Origin: Collinsella sp. OM04-5 | GTDB lineage: Bacteria > Actinomycetota > Coriobacteriia > Coriobacteriales > Coriobacteriaceae | Reading direction: 5' to 3' | DNA: 64,000 bases | Assembly: GCF_003439125.1 (NCBI RefSeq) | Contig: NZ_QSUU01000005.1 | Span: forward strand, 30,924-94,923 | Part shown: one piece after another, positions 26,449 to 35,749 of the stretch | How the letters are laid out: the number at the start of each line of letters is the position of its first letter | How positions within the stretch are numbered: position 1 is the stretch's first letter | Translations under genes and position numbers: made by a program | Notes under the pieces: model-generated | The model's input: the letters and a program-made list of their open reading frames with translations, nothing else | What the model was told of the DNA's origin: nothing | The model's database searches: none

Positions 26449-29250
26449 GTGGCAAACGAGTACAAGCAGACGATGAATCTGCCCAAAACCGGATTTCCCA
26501 TGCGTGCCGGTCTTTCCAAGTCCGAGCCCAAGCGACTCAAGGACTGGCAGGACAACAAGGTCTACGAGCAGGTTCTGAAGAAGAATGAGGGTCACAAGAA
26601 GTTCGTGCTGCACGACGGTCCTCCGTACGCCAACGGCCCGATCCACATCGGCCATGCGATGAACAAGATTTCCAAGGACATGATCAACCGTTACTGGATG
26701 ATGCAGGGCTATGAGGTTCCCTATGTCCCCGGTTGGGACTGCCACGGTCAGCCGATTGAGCACAAGGTCGAGGAGAAGCTCGGCACCGAGAAGTTCAACC
26801 AGACCTCCACGGCTAAGATCCGTGAGCTCTGCAACAAGTTCGCTGTCGAGAACATCGAGCTGCAGAAGGCCGGCTTCCGTCGTCTGGGTGTGCTCGGCGA
26901 CTGGGACAATCCCTACCTGACGCTCTATCACCAGCACGATGCCGCCGACATCGAGGTCTTTAAGGCCATGTTCGATAAGGGTATGATCTATCGCGGCCAC
27001 AAGCCGGTTCACTGGTGCAAGCACTGCCACACCGCGCTGGCCGAGGCCGAGATTGAGTACTCCGACGAGACGAGCCCGTCCATCTTCGTGCGCTTTGAGA
27101 TGACTTCCAAGCCCGCCGGCCTCGAGGACTTCGACGGCCCGGTCGACTTCATTATCTGGACGACCACGCCGTGGACCATCCCCTCCGACCAGGCCGTTTC
27201 CCTTAAGCCCGGCGCCGCCTATGTCGCCGTTGAGCACGAGGGCCGTGCCGAGGTCATGCTCGAGGACCTGGCTCCCAAGTGCTGCGAGGAGTTTGGCTGG
27301 GAGTACACCCCGGTTATGGTCGACGGCAAGCCCTATGTGGTTCCCGCCGAGACCTTCCACCACATCCACTACAAGCAGCCGATCTTTGACGGTGTCGAGG
27401 GCGTGGCGCTGCTGGCCGATTACGTCGGTGTCGATGACGGTACCGGTATCGTCCACAACTCGCCCGGTCACGGCGTCGACGACTACTTTGCCTGCCTCAA
27501 GGAGGGCATCACCGACATCTGCATGCCGGTCGATGACGACGGCAAGTTCTACACCGGCGAGGAGTTTGGTACCGGTGGCCCCTTCAGCGGTATGGATACC
27601 GATGAAGCCAACCCGCATATCATCGAGTTCCTGCGCGAGCGCGGCACCCTGGTCCTCGAGAAGAAGATCACGCACAGCTATCCGCACTGTTGGCGCTGCA
27701 AGCACCCGGTACTCTTCCGTGCTACCGACCAGTGGTTTGTCTCGATGGACAAGACCGGCTTGCGCGAGCAGGCTGGCAAGGAGGTCCGCGAGAACGTCAA
27801 GTGGTATCCGGCGCATGCCGCCAACCGCATTGGTGCCATGGTCGAGCAGCGTCCCGACTGGTGCATCAGCCGTCAGCGCAACTGGGGCGTGCCTATCCCC
27901 AGCTACACCTGCGCCGACTGCGGCGAGAAGGTCATGAACGACGCCACGCTCGACGCCGTCATCAAGCTCTTCCACGATAAGGGCTCCGACGCCTGGTTCA
28001 CCGACGCTCCCGAGAGCTACCTGGGCGAGGCCTGCGTCTGCCCCAAGTGCGGCGGCCATCACCTCAAGGCCGATAAGGACATCCTCGACGTGTGGTGGGA
28101 TTCCGGCGTTTCCTGGAAGGCCGTCTGCGAGTACCGTCCCGAGCTGGAGTATCCGGCGGATGTGTACCTCGAGGGCTCCGACCAGCACCGCGGTTGGTTC
28201 CAGAGCTCGCTGCTTACCTCGGTGGGCGCCAACGGCCACGCTCCGTACAAGGCGGTCGTCTCGCAGGGCTTCACCCTCGACGGCCAGGGCCGTAAGATGT
28301 CCAAGTCGCTTGGCAACGTCATCGACCCCAATAAGGTCTGTGACGAGATGGGCGCCGACATCATCCGCCTGTGGGTCGCCTCGGTCGACACCAGCTCCGA
28401 CGTTTCCATCGACCACGAGATTCTCGCTCGTACGTCCGATGCCTACCGTCGTTTCCGCAACACGCTGCGCTTCCTGCTCTCCGAGCTCGAGGGCCAGTTT
28501 GAGCCCGAGACCGACGGCGTCGCTTTTGCCGACCTGCTGCCGCTCGACAAGCTCATGGTTGCCCGTCTGACCCAGGTCCAGGCCGAGGTCGACGATGCTT
28601 ACTCTTGCTACGAGTTCCCGCGCGCTTACCGTGCGCTTTACGACTTCGTGGTTACCGAGCTTTCCAACGTGTACCTCGACGCCCTGAAGGACCGTCTGTA
28701 CTGTGAGAAGCCCGGCTCGCTCGAGCGTCGCAGCGCCCAGACCGTGCTCGCCGAGCTCTTCTCGATGCTCATGCGCGACCTGCAGCCGATCTTGTCCTAT
28801 ACGGTCGACGAGGCCATGGCCTATGCGCCCGCCGGCTGCGTCGATCACCAGAAGTACGCCGCGCTGCTCGATTGGTACAAGTCGCCCATCACGGTCGACG
28901 AGGCCAACGAGTTTGAGGGCGTGCTCGAGGCTTCGCTCGAGCTCCGTAGCGTCGTGACCAAGGCCCTTGAGGATGCCCGCTCCGCCGGCACCTTCACCAA
29001 GAGCCAGCAGGTCCGCGTCAAGGCGGTCGTTCCTGCCGAAATGTATGCGCTGCTGACCGGCGACAAGGCCGTCGACCTGGCCGAGTTCTACATCGTCTCC
29101 GATGTTGAGCTTACCCAGGGCGAGGAGCTTTCTGTTGCCATCGATGCAGCCGAGGGCGAGTGCTGCGACCGTTGCTGGAACTACCGCACCACCGTCGGCG
29201 AGTACAACGGCCACGCTCACATTTGCAAGCGCTGCGCGAATGCCCTTTAA
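26449..29250 (+). CDS. ileS: Isoleucine-tRNA ligase
   Basis: A class I synthetase that charges tRNA-Ile and edits valine. The 933-residue protein has HIGH at 66-69, KMSKS at 616-620, the CP1 editing domain between them and a C-terminal zinc ribbon (CCDRCWNYR...CKRC), which marks the bacterial-type enzyme. The start is GTG at 26449 with GAAAGGGG before it; the frame is open further up to 26353 but that stretch is the terminator of the T-box leader. Confidence 0.97.
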   Translation: MANEYKQTMNLPKTGFPMRAGLSKSEPKRLKDWQDNKVYEQVLKKNEGHKKFVLHDGPPYANGPIHIGHAMNKISKDMINRYWMMQGYEVPYVPGWDCHGQPIEHKVEEKLGTEKFNQTSTAKIRELCNKFAVENIELQKAGFRRLGVLGDWDNPYLTLYHQHDAADIEVFKAMFDKGMIYRGHKPVHWCKHCHTALAEAEIEYSDETSPSIFVRFEMTSKPAGLEDFDGPVDFIIWTTTPWTIPSDQAVSLKPGAAYVAVEHEGRAEVMLEDLAPKCCEEFGWEYTPVMVDGKPYVVPAETFHHIHYKQPIFDGVEGVALLADYVGVDDGTGIVHNSPGHGVDDYFACLKEGITDICMPVDDDGKFYTGEEFGTGGPFSGMDTDEANPHIIEFLRERGTLVLEKKITHSYPHCWRCKHPVLFRATDQWFVSMDKTGLREQAGKEVRENVKWYPAHAANRIGAMVEQRPDWCISRQRNWGVPIPSYTCADCGEKVMNDATLDAVIKLFHDKGSDAWFTDAPESYLGEACVCPKCGGHHLKADKDILDVWWDSGVSWKAVCEYRPELEYPADVYLEGSDQHRGWFQSSLLTSVGANGHAPYKAVVSQGFTLDGQGRKMSKSLGNVIDPNKVCDEMGADIIRLWVASVDTSSDVSIDHEILARTSDAYRRFRNTLRFLLSELEGQFEPETDGVAFADLLPLDKLMVARLTQVQAEVDDAYSCYEFPRAYRALYDFVVTELSNVYLDALKDRLYCEKPGSLERRSAQTVLAELFSMLMRDLQPILSYTVDEAMAYAPAGCVDHQKYAALLDWYKSPITVDEANEFEGVLEASLELRSVVTKALEDARSAGTFTKSQQVRVKAVVPAEMYALLTGDKAVDLAEFYIVSDVELTQGEELSVAIDAAEGECCDRCWNYRTTVGEYNGHAHICKRCANAL

Positions 29251-29320
29251 GGCACGGTAACTCGGCATTTTAGTTATAGGGAGAATTTAGGCGCCTTCGG
29301 CCCATTTGCTCCGCTGAAGA

Positions 29321-29358
29321 AAAGCGACATTCCGTTATCCGGAATGCCGCTTTCTTTT
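29321..29358 (+). terminator. Terminator after ileS
   Basis: AAAGCG-A-CATTCCG pairs with CGGAATG-C-CGCTTT, with one internal mismatch, followed by CTTTT. The rest of the 220-base gap up to lspA shows nothing certain. Confidence 0.85.
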
Positions 29359-29470
29359 ATGCTGGTTATTTATCTGACGTTAGCGAATGTGTCGTGCGCT
29401 CTGCGTGTGGCAATATAAGATGGTTATCTGCGTTAAATGGAATTTGATTATCTGAGGGTAGGGGATTTCT

Positions 29471-30070
29471 TTGGGTCGTGGTGCGGATATGACGCCGCCT
29501 TTGCGTTGGCGGTTGGGTGTTGCTGGTGGGGTGGCGCTGGTTGTGCTGCTTGTTGACCAGCTTACTAAGCTCGCGGTTCGTGCCGTGGGCGACGCCTTGC
29601 ATGTGACCGTCATTCCCGGTGTTATCGACTTTATGTTTGTCCGCAATATCGGTGCTGCCTTTAGCATGGGCGAGGGGCATGGCATCGCGTTTGCCGTGCT
29701 GGCGTTGGCGGTCATTATCGCTATTGCCGTGTACCTCGTTCGTGCACCTCAGCTCGCCCATCTTGAGGTTGTGGGCATGGCGATGGTTGCGGGCGGTGCT
29801 ATCGGCAACGCTATCGATCGTTTGGCCTTTGGCTTCGTGACCGATTTTATTGCCACCACCTTCATCGACTTCCCCGTCTTCAATGTGGCCGATATCGGCA
29901 TTACGGTCGGTGTGGTGCTGGCGCTCTTCGGTTACATGTTCTTGAGCCCCGCGGCTCGTGAGGTCGATGCGACCGCCGAGCTTAACGCCCGTGACGAGGC
30001 CCGCGCCAAGCGCAAGGCTAAACAACGTGGGGAGCGTGCCCGCAAGATTCGCGAAAGGACTGAGCGCTAA
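29471..30070 (+). CDS. lspA: Lipoprotein signal peptidase (signal peptidase II)
   Basis: LspA removes signal peptides from prolipoproteins after lipid attachment. The 199-residue membrane protein has four hydrophobic helices and the family signatures LLVDQLTK, FVRNIGAAFSM, GGAIGNAIDRL and FPVFNVADIGI, which carry the two catalytic Asp residues. The C-terminal 40 residues form a basic tail (AKRKAKQRGERARKIRE), longer than usual. TTG at 29471 is used; an ATG at 29489 (MTPPLRW) is an alternative. It overlaps the next gene by one base. Confidence 0.93.
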   Translation: MGRGADMTPPLRWRLGVAGGVALVVLLVDQLTKLAVRAVGDALHVTVIPGVIDFMFVRNIGAAFSMGEGHGIAFAVLALAVIIAIAVYLVRAPQLAHLEVVGMAMVAGGAIGNAIDRLAFGFVTDFIATTFIDFPVFNVADIGITVGVVLALFGYMFLSPAAREVDATAELNARDEARAKRKAKQRGERARKIRERTER

Positions 30071-31083
30071 TGGCCGACATCCATATCCTTGTTGCCGACG
30101 ATGCCGCTGGTCAGCGTCTTGACGCCTATCTGGGCGCCAATGACGGCTGCCCTACGCGCTCTGCCTGCGCACATCTGATTGAGGGTGGGGCCGTAGTGGT
30201 CAATGGCGAGACCTGCCTGTCCAAAAAGTACGCCGTGCGAGCCGGTGACCGTATTTCGGTTGATTTGCCCGAGCCGCACGATCCCACCGACGTGATTCCC
30301 GAGGCCATCCCGCTCGACATTCGCTATGAGGACGACTACCTCATCGTGCTCTCCAAGCAGCGCGGCCTGGTGTGCCATCCTGCTCACGGCCACGAGAGCG
30401 GTACGCTTGCGAACGCCCTGGTCTACCACTGCGGCATCGACCATCTGGGCACCGTGCAGGGCGAGGACCGCCCCGGTATCGTACATCGTTTGGATCGCGA
30501 TACCTCGGGTCTTATGCTTGCGGCAAAGGACGACGACACCCAGCGCGCGCTCCAAAATCTTATCCGTACGCGCACGCTCGACCGCCGCTACATTACGCTC
30601 GTTCACGGTCATATCGCCATGGATGAGGGCACCGTTAACACCGGCATTGCCCGTTCTACACGTGACCGTGTCAAGATGGCGGTTTCCGATGATCCTTTTG
30701 CGCGCCAGGCCATCACGACCTTTAAGGTCCTTGAGCGCTTTGATTCCACGCGCTTTGATGACGGCTACACACTCGTTGAGTGTCACCTGTTTACCGGTCG
30801 CACGCATCAGATTCGCGTGCACATGCGCCATATCAACCACGCCTGCGTGGGCGATCCGCTCTACGGTAAGTGCGATGCGCGTGCCGATCAGGGTCTGACC
30901 AGGCAATTCCTCCATTCCTGGCGCGTGGCGTTCGATCATCCCGTGACGGGAGAGCGCATTGAGTGCCGCGACGAGCTGCCGTGGGATCTCGCCGCCGTCC
31001 TCGACGACTTAGCCCCGCGTTCGCTTGGTCGCACTGCTGCCGGCGACGAAATCGTACCGCAGCTCGGCCTGCTCGAAGCCTAG
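30070..31083 (+). CDS. rluD: RluA/RluD family pseudouridine synthase
   Basis: The 337-residue enzyme makes pseudouridine, most likely in 23S rRNA. It has an N-terminal S4 RNA-binding domain (RLDAYLGANDGCPTRSAC..LIEGGAVVVNG) and the catalytic motif HRLDRDTSG with Asp142, then GRTHQIRVHM. The lspA-rluD neighbourhood is common. RluD is the best symbol, but RluA-family members differ in target sites, so the specificity is inferred. Confidence 0.88.
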   Translation: MADIHILVADDAAGQRLDAYLGANDGCPTRSACAHLIEGGAVVVNGETCLSKKYAVRAGDRISVDLPEPHDPTDVIPEAIPLDIRYEDDYLIVLSKQRGLVCHPAHGHESGTLANALVYHCGIDHLGTVQGEDRPGIVHRLDRDTSGLMLAAKDDDTQRALQNLIRTRTLDRRYITLVHGHIAMDEGTVNTGIARSTRDRVKMAVSDDPFARQAITTFKVLERFDSTRFDDGYTLVECHLFTGRTHQIRVHMRHINHACVGDPLYGKCDARADQGLTRQFLHSWRVAFDHPVTGERIECRDELPWDLAAVLDDLAPRSLGRTAAGDEIVPQLGLLEA

Positions 31084-31101
31084 CCAGTATTAGGTGGTTT
31101 C

Positions 31102-31130
31102 TTGAACTCGGTAAGCCTGCGGTAAGATAT
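31102..31130 (+). promoter_or_regulatory. Possible promoter before the glycosyltransferase gene
   Basis: TTGAAC at 31102 is followed 15-17 bases later by TAAGATAT. It lies about 40 bases upstream of the start codon at 31166. Confidence 0.45.
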
Positions 31131-31165
31131 ACGGTTGTTTACGTAACACGTTCCTGGGAGCCTGC

Positions 31166-32461
31166 ATGCTCGCCTTTTTACAAACCAACACACCCATCGT
31201 GATCTTCAACCAGATCGTCGTCACGCTGCTCACGGTCTGCTTCTTGTACCAGGTGGTCTTCTTTGTCATCGGTGCTCTCCGCGGCGAGGTCGCGCCTCCC
31301 AAGGCCAAAAAACTCCACCGGTATGCCTTCTTTATCGCGGCGCATAACGAGGAGGCCGTGATCGCCAACCTCGTTCGCTCCATCAAGGACCAGGATTATC
31401 CGTCCGAGCTCATCGAGGTCTTCGTGGTCGCCGATGCCTGCACCGATAACACCGCGCAGCTCGCGCGCGAGGCGGGCGCCATTGTGTACGAGCGCAATGA
31501 CCTGGCCCGTAAAGGCAAGAGTTGGGTCATGGACTTTGGTTTCGACCGTATCCTTAACGAGTATCCCGACACCTTTGAAGGTTACTTTATCTTCGATGCC
31601 GATAATGTTATCGCCCGCGATTATGTGTCCAAGATGAATGATGCCTTTGACCAGGGCTTCCATGTGGTCACGAGCTATCGTAACTCCAAGAACTTCGGAA
31701 GCTCGTGGATCTCGGCAGCGAATGCCACTTGTTATCTGCGCGAGGCGCGTTTCCTCAACAACGCGCGCAACATCTGCAAGACGTCCTGCGCCGTATCGGG
31801 TTCGGGCTACCTTATCTCGGCTAGCGTTATTGAGGGCATGCACGGCTGGCAGTTCCATACGCTGACCGAGGATATTCAGTTCACCACGTTCTGCGCTATT
31901 CACGGCATTCGTATTGGCTATGCGCCGGCGGAGTTCTTTGACGAGCAGCCCGTGACGTTTAAGGCGTCCTGGAAGCAGCGTATGCGTTGGACCAAGGGCT
32001 TCTACCAGGTCTTCTTTACCTACGGTAAGCATCTGGTCAAGTCAACCTTCCGCTATCATCGCTTCGCTGCCTACGACATGTTCATGACAATCGCACCGGG
32101 TATGCTGCTATCGCTGATTTCGATGCTTGCCAATGCGACGTTCCTCATTGTTGGCGGTCTTTCCCACGGCTTCTTAGCTACCGAGGTCGAGATGCAGGCG
32201 TGTGCCGCTTCGCTCATCATGACCTTCGTCATGATGTATCAGACCTTCTTTATCCTGGCGCTGCTCACGACTATCTTCGAGTACAAGCACATCCATTGCG
32301 CGCAAAAGTGGCGCCTGGTGACCAACCTGTTTACCTTCCCGATCTTTATGTTCAGCTATATCCCCATTACGGTGGCTGCGTTGTTCCTGAAGGTCGACTG
32401 GGTCCCGACGCAGCATGCCGTCAGCGTTACCCTCGACGAGGTCATGCAGGGCGCTAAATAA
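31166..32461 (+). CDS. Family 2 glycosyltransferase, membrane-bound
   Basis: A 431-residue GT-A glycosyltransferase. A first hydrophobic segment (about 10-35) precedes the catalytic domain with FIAAHNEEAVIANLVRSI, VADACTDNT (DxD-like region), FDADN near 143 and the acceptor motif QRMRW near 270; three to four membrane helices close the protein. It resembles processive synthases of cell-surface polysaccharides or lipids but lacks neighbouring genes that could fix the product. Confidence 0.85.
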   Translation: MLAFLQTNTPIVIFNQIVVTLLTVCFLYQVVFFVIGALRGEVAPPKAKKLHRYAFFIAAHNEEAVIANLVRSIKDQDYPSELIEVFVVADACTDNTAQLAREAGAIVYERNDLARKGKSWVMDFGFDRILNEYPDTFEGYFIFDADNVIARDYVSKMNDAFDQGFHVVTSYRNSKNFGSSWISAANATCYLREARFLNNARNICKTSCAVSGSGYLISASVIEGMHGWQFHTLTEDIQFTTFCAIHGIRIGYAPAEFFDEQPVTFKASWKQRMRWTKGFYQVFFTYGKHLVKSTFRYHRFAAYDMFMTIAPGMLLSLISMLANATFLIVGGLSHGFLATEVEMQACAASLIMTFVMMYQTFFILALLTTIFEYKHIHCAQKWRLVTNLFTFPIFMFSYIPITVAALFLKVDWVPTQHAVSVTLDEVMQGAK

Positions 32462-32469
32462 CCACCACC

Positions 32470-32514
32470 AAAACCACCACGAAGGGGACAGGCACCTCTG
32501 TGGTGGTTTTTGCT
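32470..32514. repeat. Inverted-repeat element, copy 2, acting as terminator
   Basis: AAAACCACCAC (32470-32480) pairs with GTGGTGGTTTT (32500-32510) and is followed by T-rich sequence. Its loop AAGGGGACAGGCACCT is the exact reverse complement of the loop of the element at 24829-24869. It begins right after the glycosyltransferase stop. Confidence 0.8.
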
Positions 32515-32542
32515 TTTGAGTGACTGCCCCGGGAGGTGTTCA

Positions 32543-32965
32543 ATGGTCTATATTCCCTTTTGGATCTGCGCCTTTGCCGGTGCGGTGATTGATGTCCGTG
32601 AACGGCGGTTTCCCAACGCGCTTGCCGCCGCATGCGCCGTGGCGGCGTTTGCAGGCGTTTGGCTGGACAGGGGCTTGAACACGGCGCTTGACCACGCCGG
32701 TCCTGCCGTTATCGTGTACCTTTCCCTTGTGCTGACCGAGTCGCTTTGGCGGCGTTTCCGCCAGGCCCCCGGTATCGGCATGGGAGATGCCAAGGCGCTT
32801 TTCGCGCTTTGCACGCTCGACCCTCTGGGCGGCATCGTGGCATTTGCCGTCGCGCTCCTGGTCCTGGCCCTCTCCTGCCTCTTCACAAAATCGCGCTCCC
32901 TGCCATTGCTCCCGTTTTTGGTGCCGATATTTGCCATAATCGAGGTCGTGGGCTGGGCATTGTAA
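32543..32965 (+). CDS. Prepilin peptidase-like A24 family aspartyl protease
   Basis: A 140-residue multi-helix membrane protein with the two Asp motifs of type IV prepilin peptidases: Asp17 in AVIDVRERRFPN and Asp82 in GIGMGDAKALF. It has only the peptidase domain; the N-terminal methylase part of PilD/TadV relatives is missing, as in TadV/CpaA. No pilin or secretion gene is nearby. The start at 32543 follows GGGAGGTG. Confidence 0.85.
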   Translation: MVYIPFWICAFAGAVIDVRERRFPNALAAACAVAAFAGVWLDRGLNTALDHAGPAVIVYLSLVLTESLWRRFRQAPGIGMGDAKALFALCTLDPLGGIVAFAVALLVLALSCLFTKSRSLPLLPFLVPIFAIIEVVGWAL

Positions 32966-32996
32966 CCGATTGCGCATCCTTTTTAAGGAGCATGCC

Positions 32997-34244
32997 ATGG
33001 CAACTAATCAAGAAACGGCCGTCATTAAGGCGCGCATGGACCGCATTCCCGCGGCGTTGTCGCCCGAGCTGGTCGAGCGTATCGCCGCCGACCGCGCCTC
33101 GGGTGTCGTTAATCCTTATCGATGCTGCGACGACCAGGTCATTCGTCGTATAGATCGCGCTGCCGACAAAGGCACGCTTATGCGTCCGGCGTTTATGCGC
33201 GATACCGAAAAGATTCTTCATCTTCCTGCGTACACGCGTTATGCAGGCAAAACGCAGGTCTTTAGCTTTCGCAGTAACGACGACCTGTCGCGGCGCGGCC
33301 TTCATGTGCAGCTCGTCTCGCGCATTGCCCGCGATATCGGCCGTGCCCTGGGCCTCAACTGCGATTTGATCGAGGCGATTGGCCTGGGCCACGATTTGGG
33401 CCACACGCCCTTTGGCCATGCCGGCGAGCGTTTCCTCAACGATATCTATCACGAGCGTACGGGTCGTTATTTTTTCCATAACGTGCAGTCCGTCCGCGTG
33501 CTCGACGCGCTGTACGGCCGCAACGTGTCGCTCCAGACGCTCGACGGCGTGCTGTGCCATAACGGCGAGTACGAGCAGCGTGTCTTTGAACTCTCGGACA
33601 TGGCGTCGTTTGACCAGTTCGACCGTACCGTCGAGGACTGCATTGCCACGGGCTATGGCGCGATCGAGCACCTGCGCCCCATGACCCTCGAGGGCTGTGT
33701 GGTGCGTATCTCGGATATCCTCGCCTACGTCGGTCGTGATCGTCAGGACGCCATTGCGGCGGGCCTGCTGTCGCCCGACGCTTTTGACGATGGTCGGGGC
33801 GGCGCCTATAACAGCTGGATTCTCACGCACGCTTCCATCGATATCGTTGAGCATAGCTATGGCAAACCGCGTATCGAGATGAGCGAGGACCTGTTTGAGG
33901 AGATCCGCCGGGCGAAGCGCGAGAACTACGAGAAGATCTATAGCAAGGGCGGTATCGAAGGCGATTCTGAGGCAGAGTTGCGCGAGGCCTTCGAAAAGCT
34001 CTACGACCGTTGCCTGCAGGATCTAAATAAAGGCGACGAGTTCTCTTACATCTTTAAGCATCATGTTTCGCGCATTGAGCAGCAGCTTTCCTACTACGAT
34101 CGCACCTATGCCTGGCAGGACGACAAGGATCAGGCCGTCGTCGATTACATCGCAAGCATGACGGATGGTTATTTCTGCGAGCTGACGAGCAAATTGTTCC
34201 CAGGTCTAAAGTTTCCGCACCGCACCTATATTAACGAACGGTAG
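32997..34244 (+). CDS. dGTPase-like HD-domain phosphohydrolase
   Basis: A 415-residue HD-domain protein of the deoxyguanosinetriphosphate triphosphohydrolase family, which splits dNTPs to nucleoside and triphosphate. The features are YTRYAGKTQVFSF (typical RLxxKTQVF region), HVQLVSRIARDIGRALGLN and the HD metal motif GHDLGHTPFGHAGE near 127-140, with a further His in the FFHNVQSVRVLD segment. The start at 32997 has AAGGAG seven bases upstream. It might control dNTP pools; activity is inferred. Confidence 0.87.
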   Translation: MATNQETAVIKARMDRIPAALSPELVERIAADRASGVVNPYRCCDDQVIRRIDRAADKGTLMRPAFMRDTEKILHLPAYTRYAGKTQVFSFRSNDDLSRRGLHVQLVSRIARDIGRALGLNCDLIEAIGLGHDLGHTPFGHAGERFLNDIYHERTGRYFFHNVQSVRVLDALYGRNVSLQTLDGVLCHNGEYEQRVFELSDMASFDQFDRTVEDCIATGYGAIEHLRPMTLEGCVVRISDILAYVGRDRQDAIAAGLLSPDAFDDGRGGAYNSWILTHASIDIVEHSYGKPRIEMSEDLFEEIRRAKRENYEKIYSKGGIEGDSEAELREAFEKLYDRCLQDLNKGDEFSYIFKHHVSRIEQQLSYYDRTYAWQDDKDQAVVDYIASMTDGYFCELTSKLFPGLKFPHRTYINER

Positions 34245-34259
34245 TTCGTATCCTTTCGG

Positions 34260-34265
34260 TATACT
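34260..34265 (+). promoter_or_regulatory. Possible -10 element before rarA
   Basis: TATACT stands 40 bases before rarA, between two genes. No clear -35 box is seen. Confidence 0.35.
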
Positions 34266-34304
34266 GTTGGTCAACAACGATTTTGATTAATGCATGGGAT
34301 GGCT

Positions 34305-35654
34305 ATGGACGACCTTTTTTCTGCTTCGACGCGCGAGCGCTCCTTTAAAAATGCGCCGCTTGCGGTGCGTATGCGCCCCAATTCGCTCGACGAGTATGTG
34401 GGCCAGCAAAAGGCCGTCGGTAAGGGCTCGTGGCTGCGCGCCGCGATTGAGCATGACGTGCTGTCGAGCGTGATTCTGTACGGCCCGGCTGGCACGGGCA
34501 AGACGACGCTGGCCCACATTATCGCCAACCATACCAAGAGCGAGTTTGTCGAGGTCAGCGCCGTGACGGGCACTGTGAAGGACCTGCGCCGCGTAATCGA
34601 TGAGGCTAAGACCCGTCTGAACACCTACGACCGCCGCACCATTCTGTTTATCGATGAGATCCATCGCTTCTCTAAGTCGCAGCAGGATGCCTTACTGCAT
34701 GCGGTTGAGAACCGCACCGTCATTATGATTGGCGCCACGACGGAAAACCCGTACTTTGAGGTCAACTCGGCATTGCTCTCGCGTGGGCGTGTGGTAGAGC
34801 TTGAGCACCTGAAGGACGAGGATATCGCCATGCTCATTGAGCGTGCGCTCGAGGCGCCGCAGGGTTTAAACGGTAAGTTCTCGGCCGATGAGGATACAGT
34901 CAAGACCATTTGCACGCTGGCCGCGGGTGATGCGCGCTCGGCGCTCACGACGCTCGAGCTTGCGAGTGAGATTGCCGTTACGCGTCCCGATACTGAGGGA
35001 ACGCCAGCGCCGGCGGCCGGGGAACGCTATCCCATTACCGTGGATGACGTGAAAATCGCCAATCCACGTCGTGGGTTTTCGTATGACAAAAACGGTGACA
35101 TTCACTACGACATTATCAGTGCGTTTATTAAATCTATGCGCGGCAGCGACCCCGATGCCACGATCTATTGGCTTGCGCGCATGATCGATGCGGGGGAGGA
35201 TCCCAAGTTTATCGCTCGCCGCATTATGATTCAGGCTTCCGAGGATGTTGGCAACGCCGACCCGCAGGCGCTTTTGGTGGCACATGCCGCATTTAAATCT
35301 GCCGAGGTCATTGGCTATCCCGAGTGTCGCATCAACCTGGCTCAGGCTGCGCTCTATGTGTGCCTGGCGCCTAAGTCCAACGCGTGTGAGGCCTCGATCG
35401 ATGCGGCGCTGGCCGATATCCACAGCAGTGGTCTTCGCGAGGTGCCCAGCTACCTGCGCGATCGTCACCGTCCCGGCAGCGACGAGTACGGTGTATACAA
35501 GTACCCGCACGATTATCCCGAAGGCTGGGTCGATCAGCGCTATTTGCCCGAGGGGTTGGAGCGCGGCGCGTTCTGGCAGCCTGCCGGCCGCGGTTGGGAA
35601 GAGTGGCGTGTGGAGCAAAGCGAGCGCGACCGTAGCGGCAACGCTCCCAAGTAG
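34305..35654 (+). CDS. rarA: Replication-associated recombination protein A (RarA/MgsA)
   Basis: RarA is a clamp-loader-like AAA+ ATPase that acts at stalled forks. The protein of 449 residues has Walker A GPAGTGKTT near 60, Walker B ILFIDEIHRF, the sensor GATTENPYFEVN and the C-terminal tetramer domain (ASEDVGNADPQALLVAHAAF; DHRHPGSDEYG-like ending). ATG codons at 34290, 34299 and 34305 are in frame; I took the last because MDDLFS is the usual beginning of the family. Confidence 0.93.
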   Translation: MDDLFSASTRERSFKNAPLAVRMRPNSLDEYVGQQKAVGKGSWLRAAIEHDVLSSVILYGPAGTGKTTLAHIIANHTKSEFVEVSAVTGTVKDLRRVIDEAKTRLNTYDRRTILFIDEIHRFSKSQQDALLHAVENRTVIMIGATTENPYFEVNSALLSRGRVVELEHLKDEDIAMLIERALEAPQGLNGKFSADEDTVKTICTLAAGDARSALTTLELASEIAVTRPDTEGTPAPAAGERYPITVDDVKIANPRRGFSYDKNGDIHYDIISAFIKSMRGSDPDATIYWLARMIDAGEDPKFIARRIMIQASEDVGNADPQALLVAHAAFKSAEVIGYPECRINLAQAALYVCLAPKSNACEASIDAALADIHSSGLREVPSYLRDRHRPGSDEYGVYKYPHDYPEGWVDQRYLPEGLERGAFWQPAGRGWEEWRVEQSERDRSGNAPK

Positions 35655-35749
35655 GCCATTGGCGCCTCGCGCATTCCCTTTGGGTATCTTTGCCCTTCTT
35701 TGGGGTACCATGAAAAACGTCTGTATTTCGATTCCTTCGGGAGGCTTGT

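Noticed and set aside
26233..29268. Minus-strand open frame of 1011 codons
   Set aside because: It lies opposite ileS, which has full motifs. The product has no family features.
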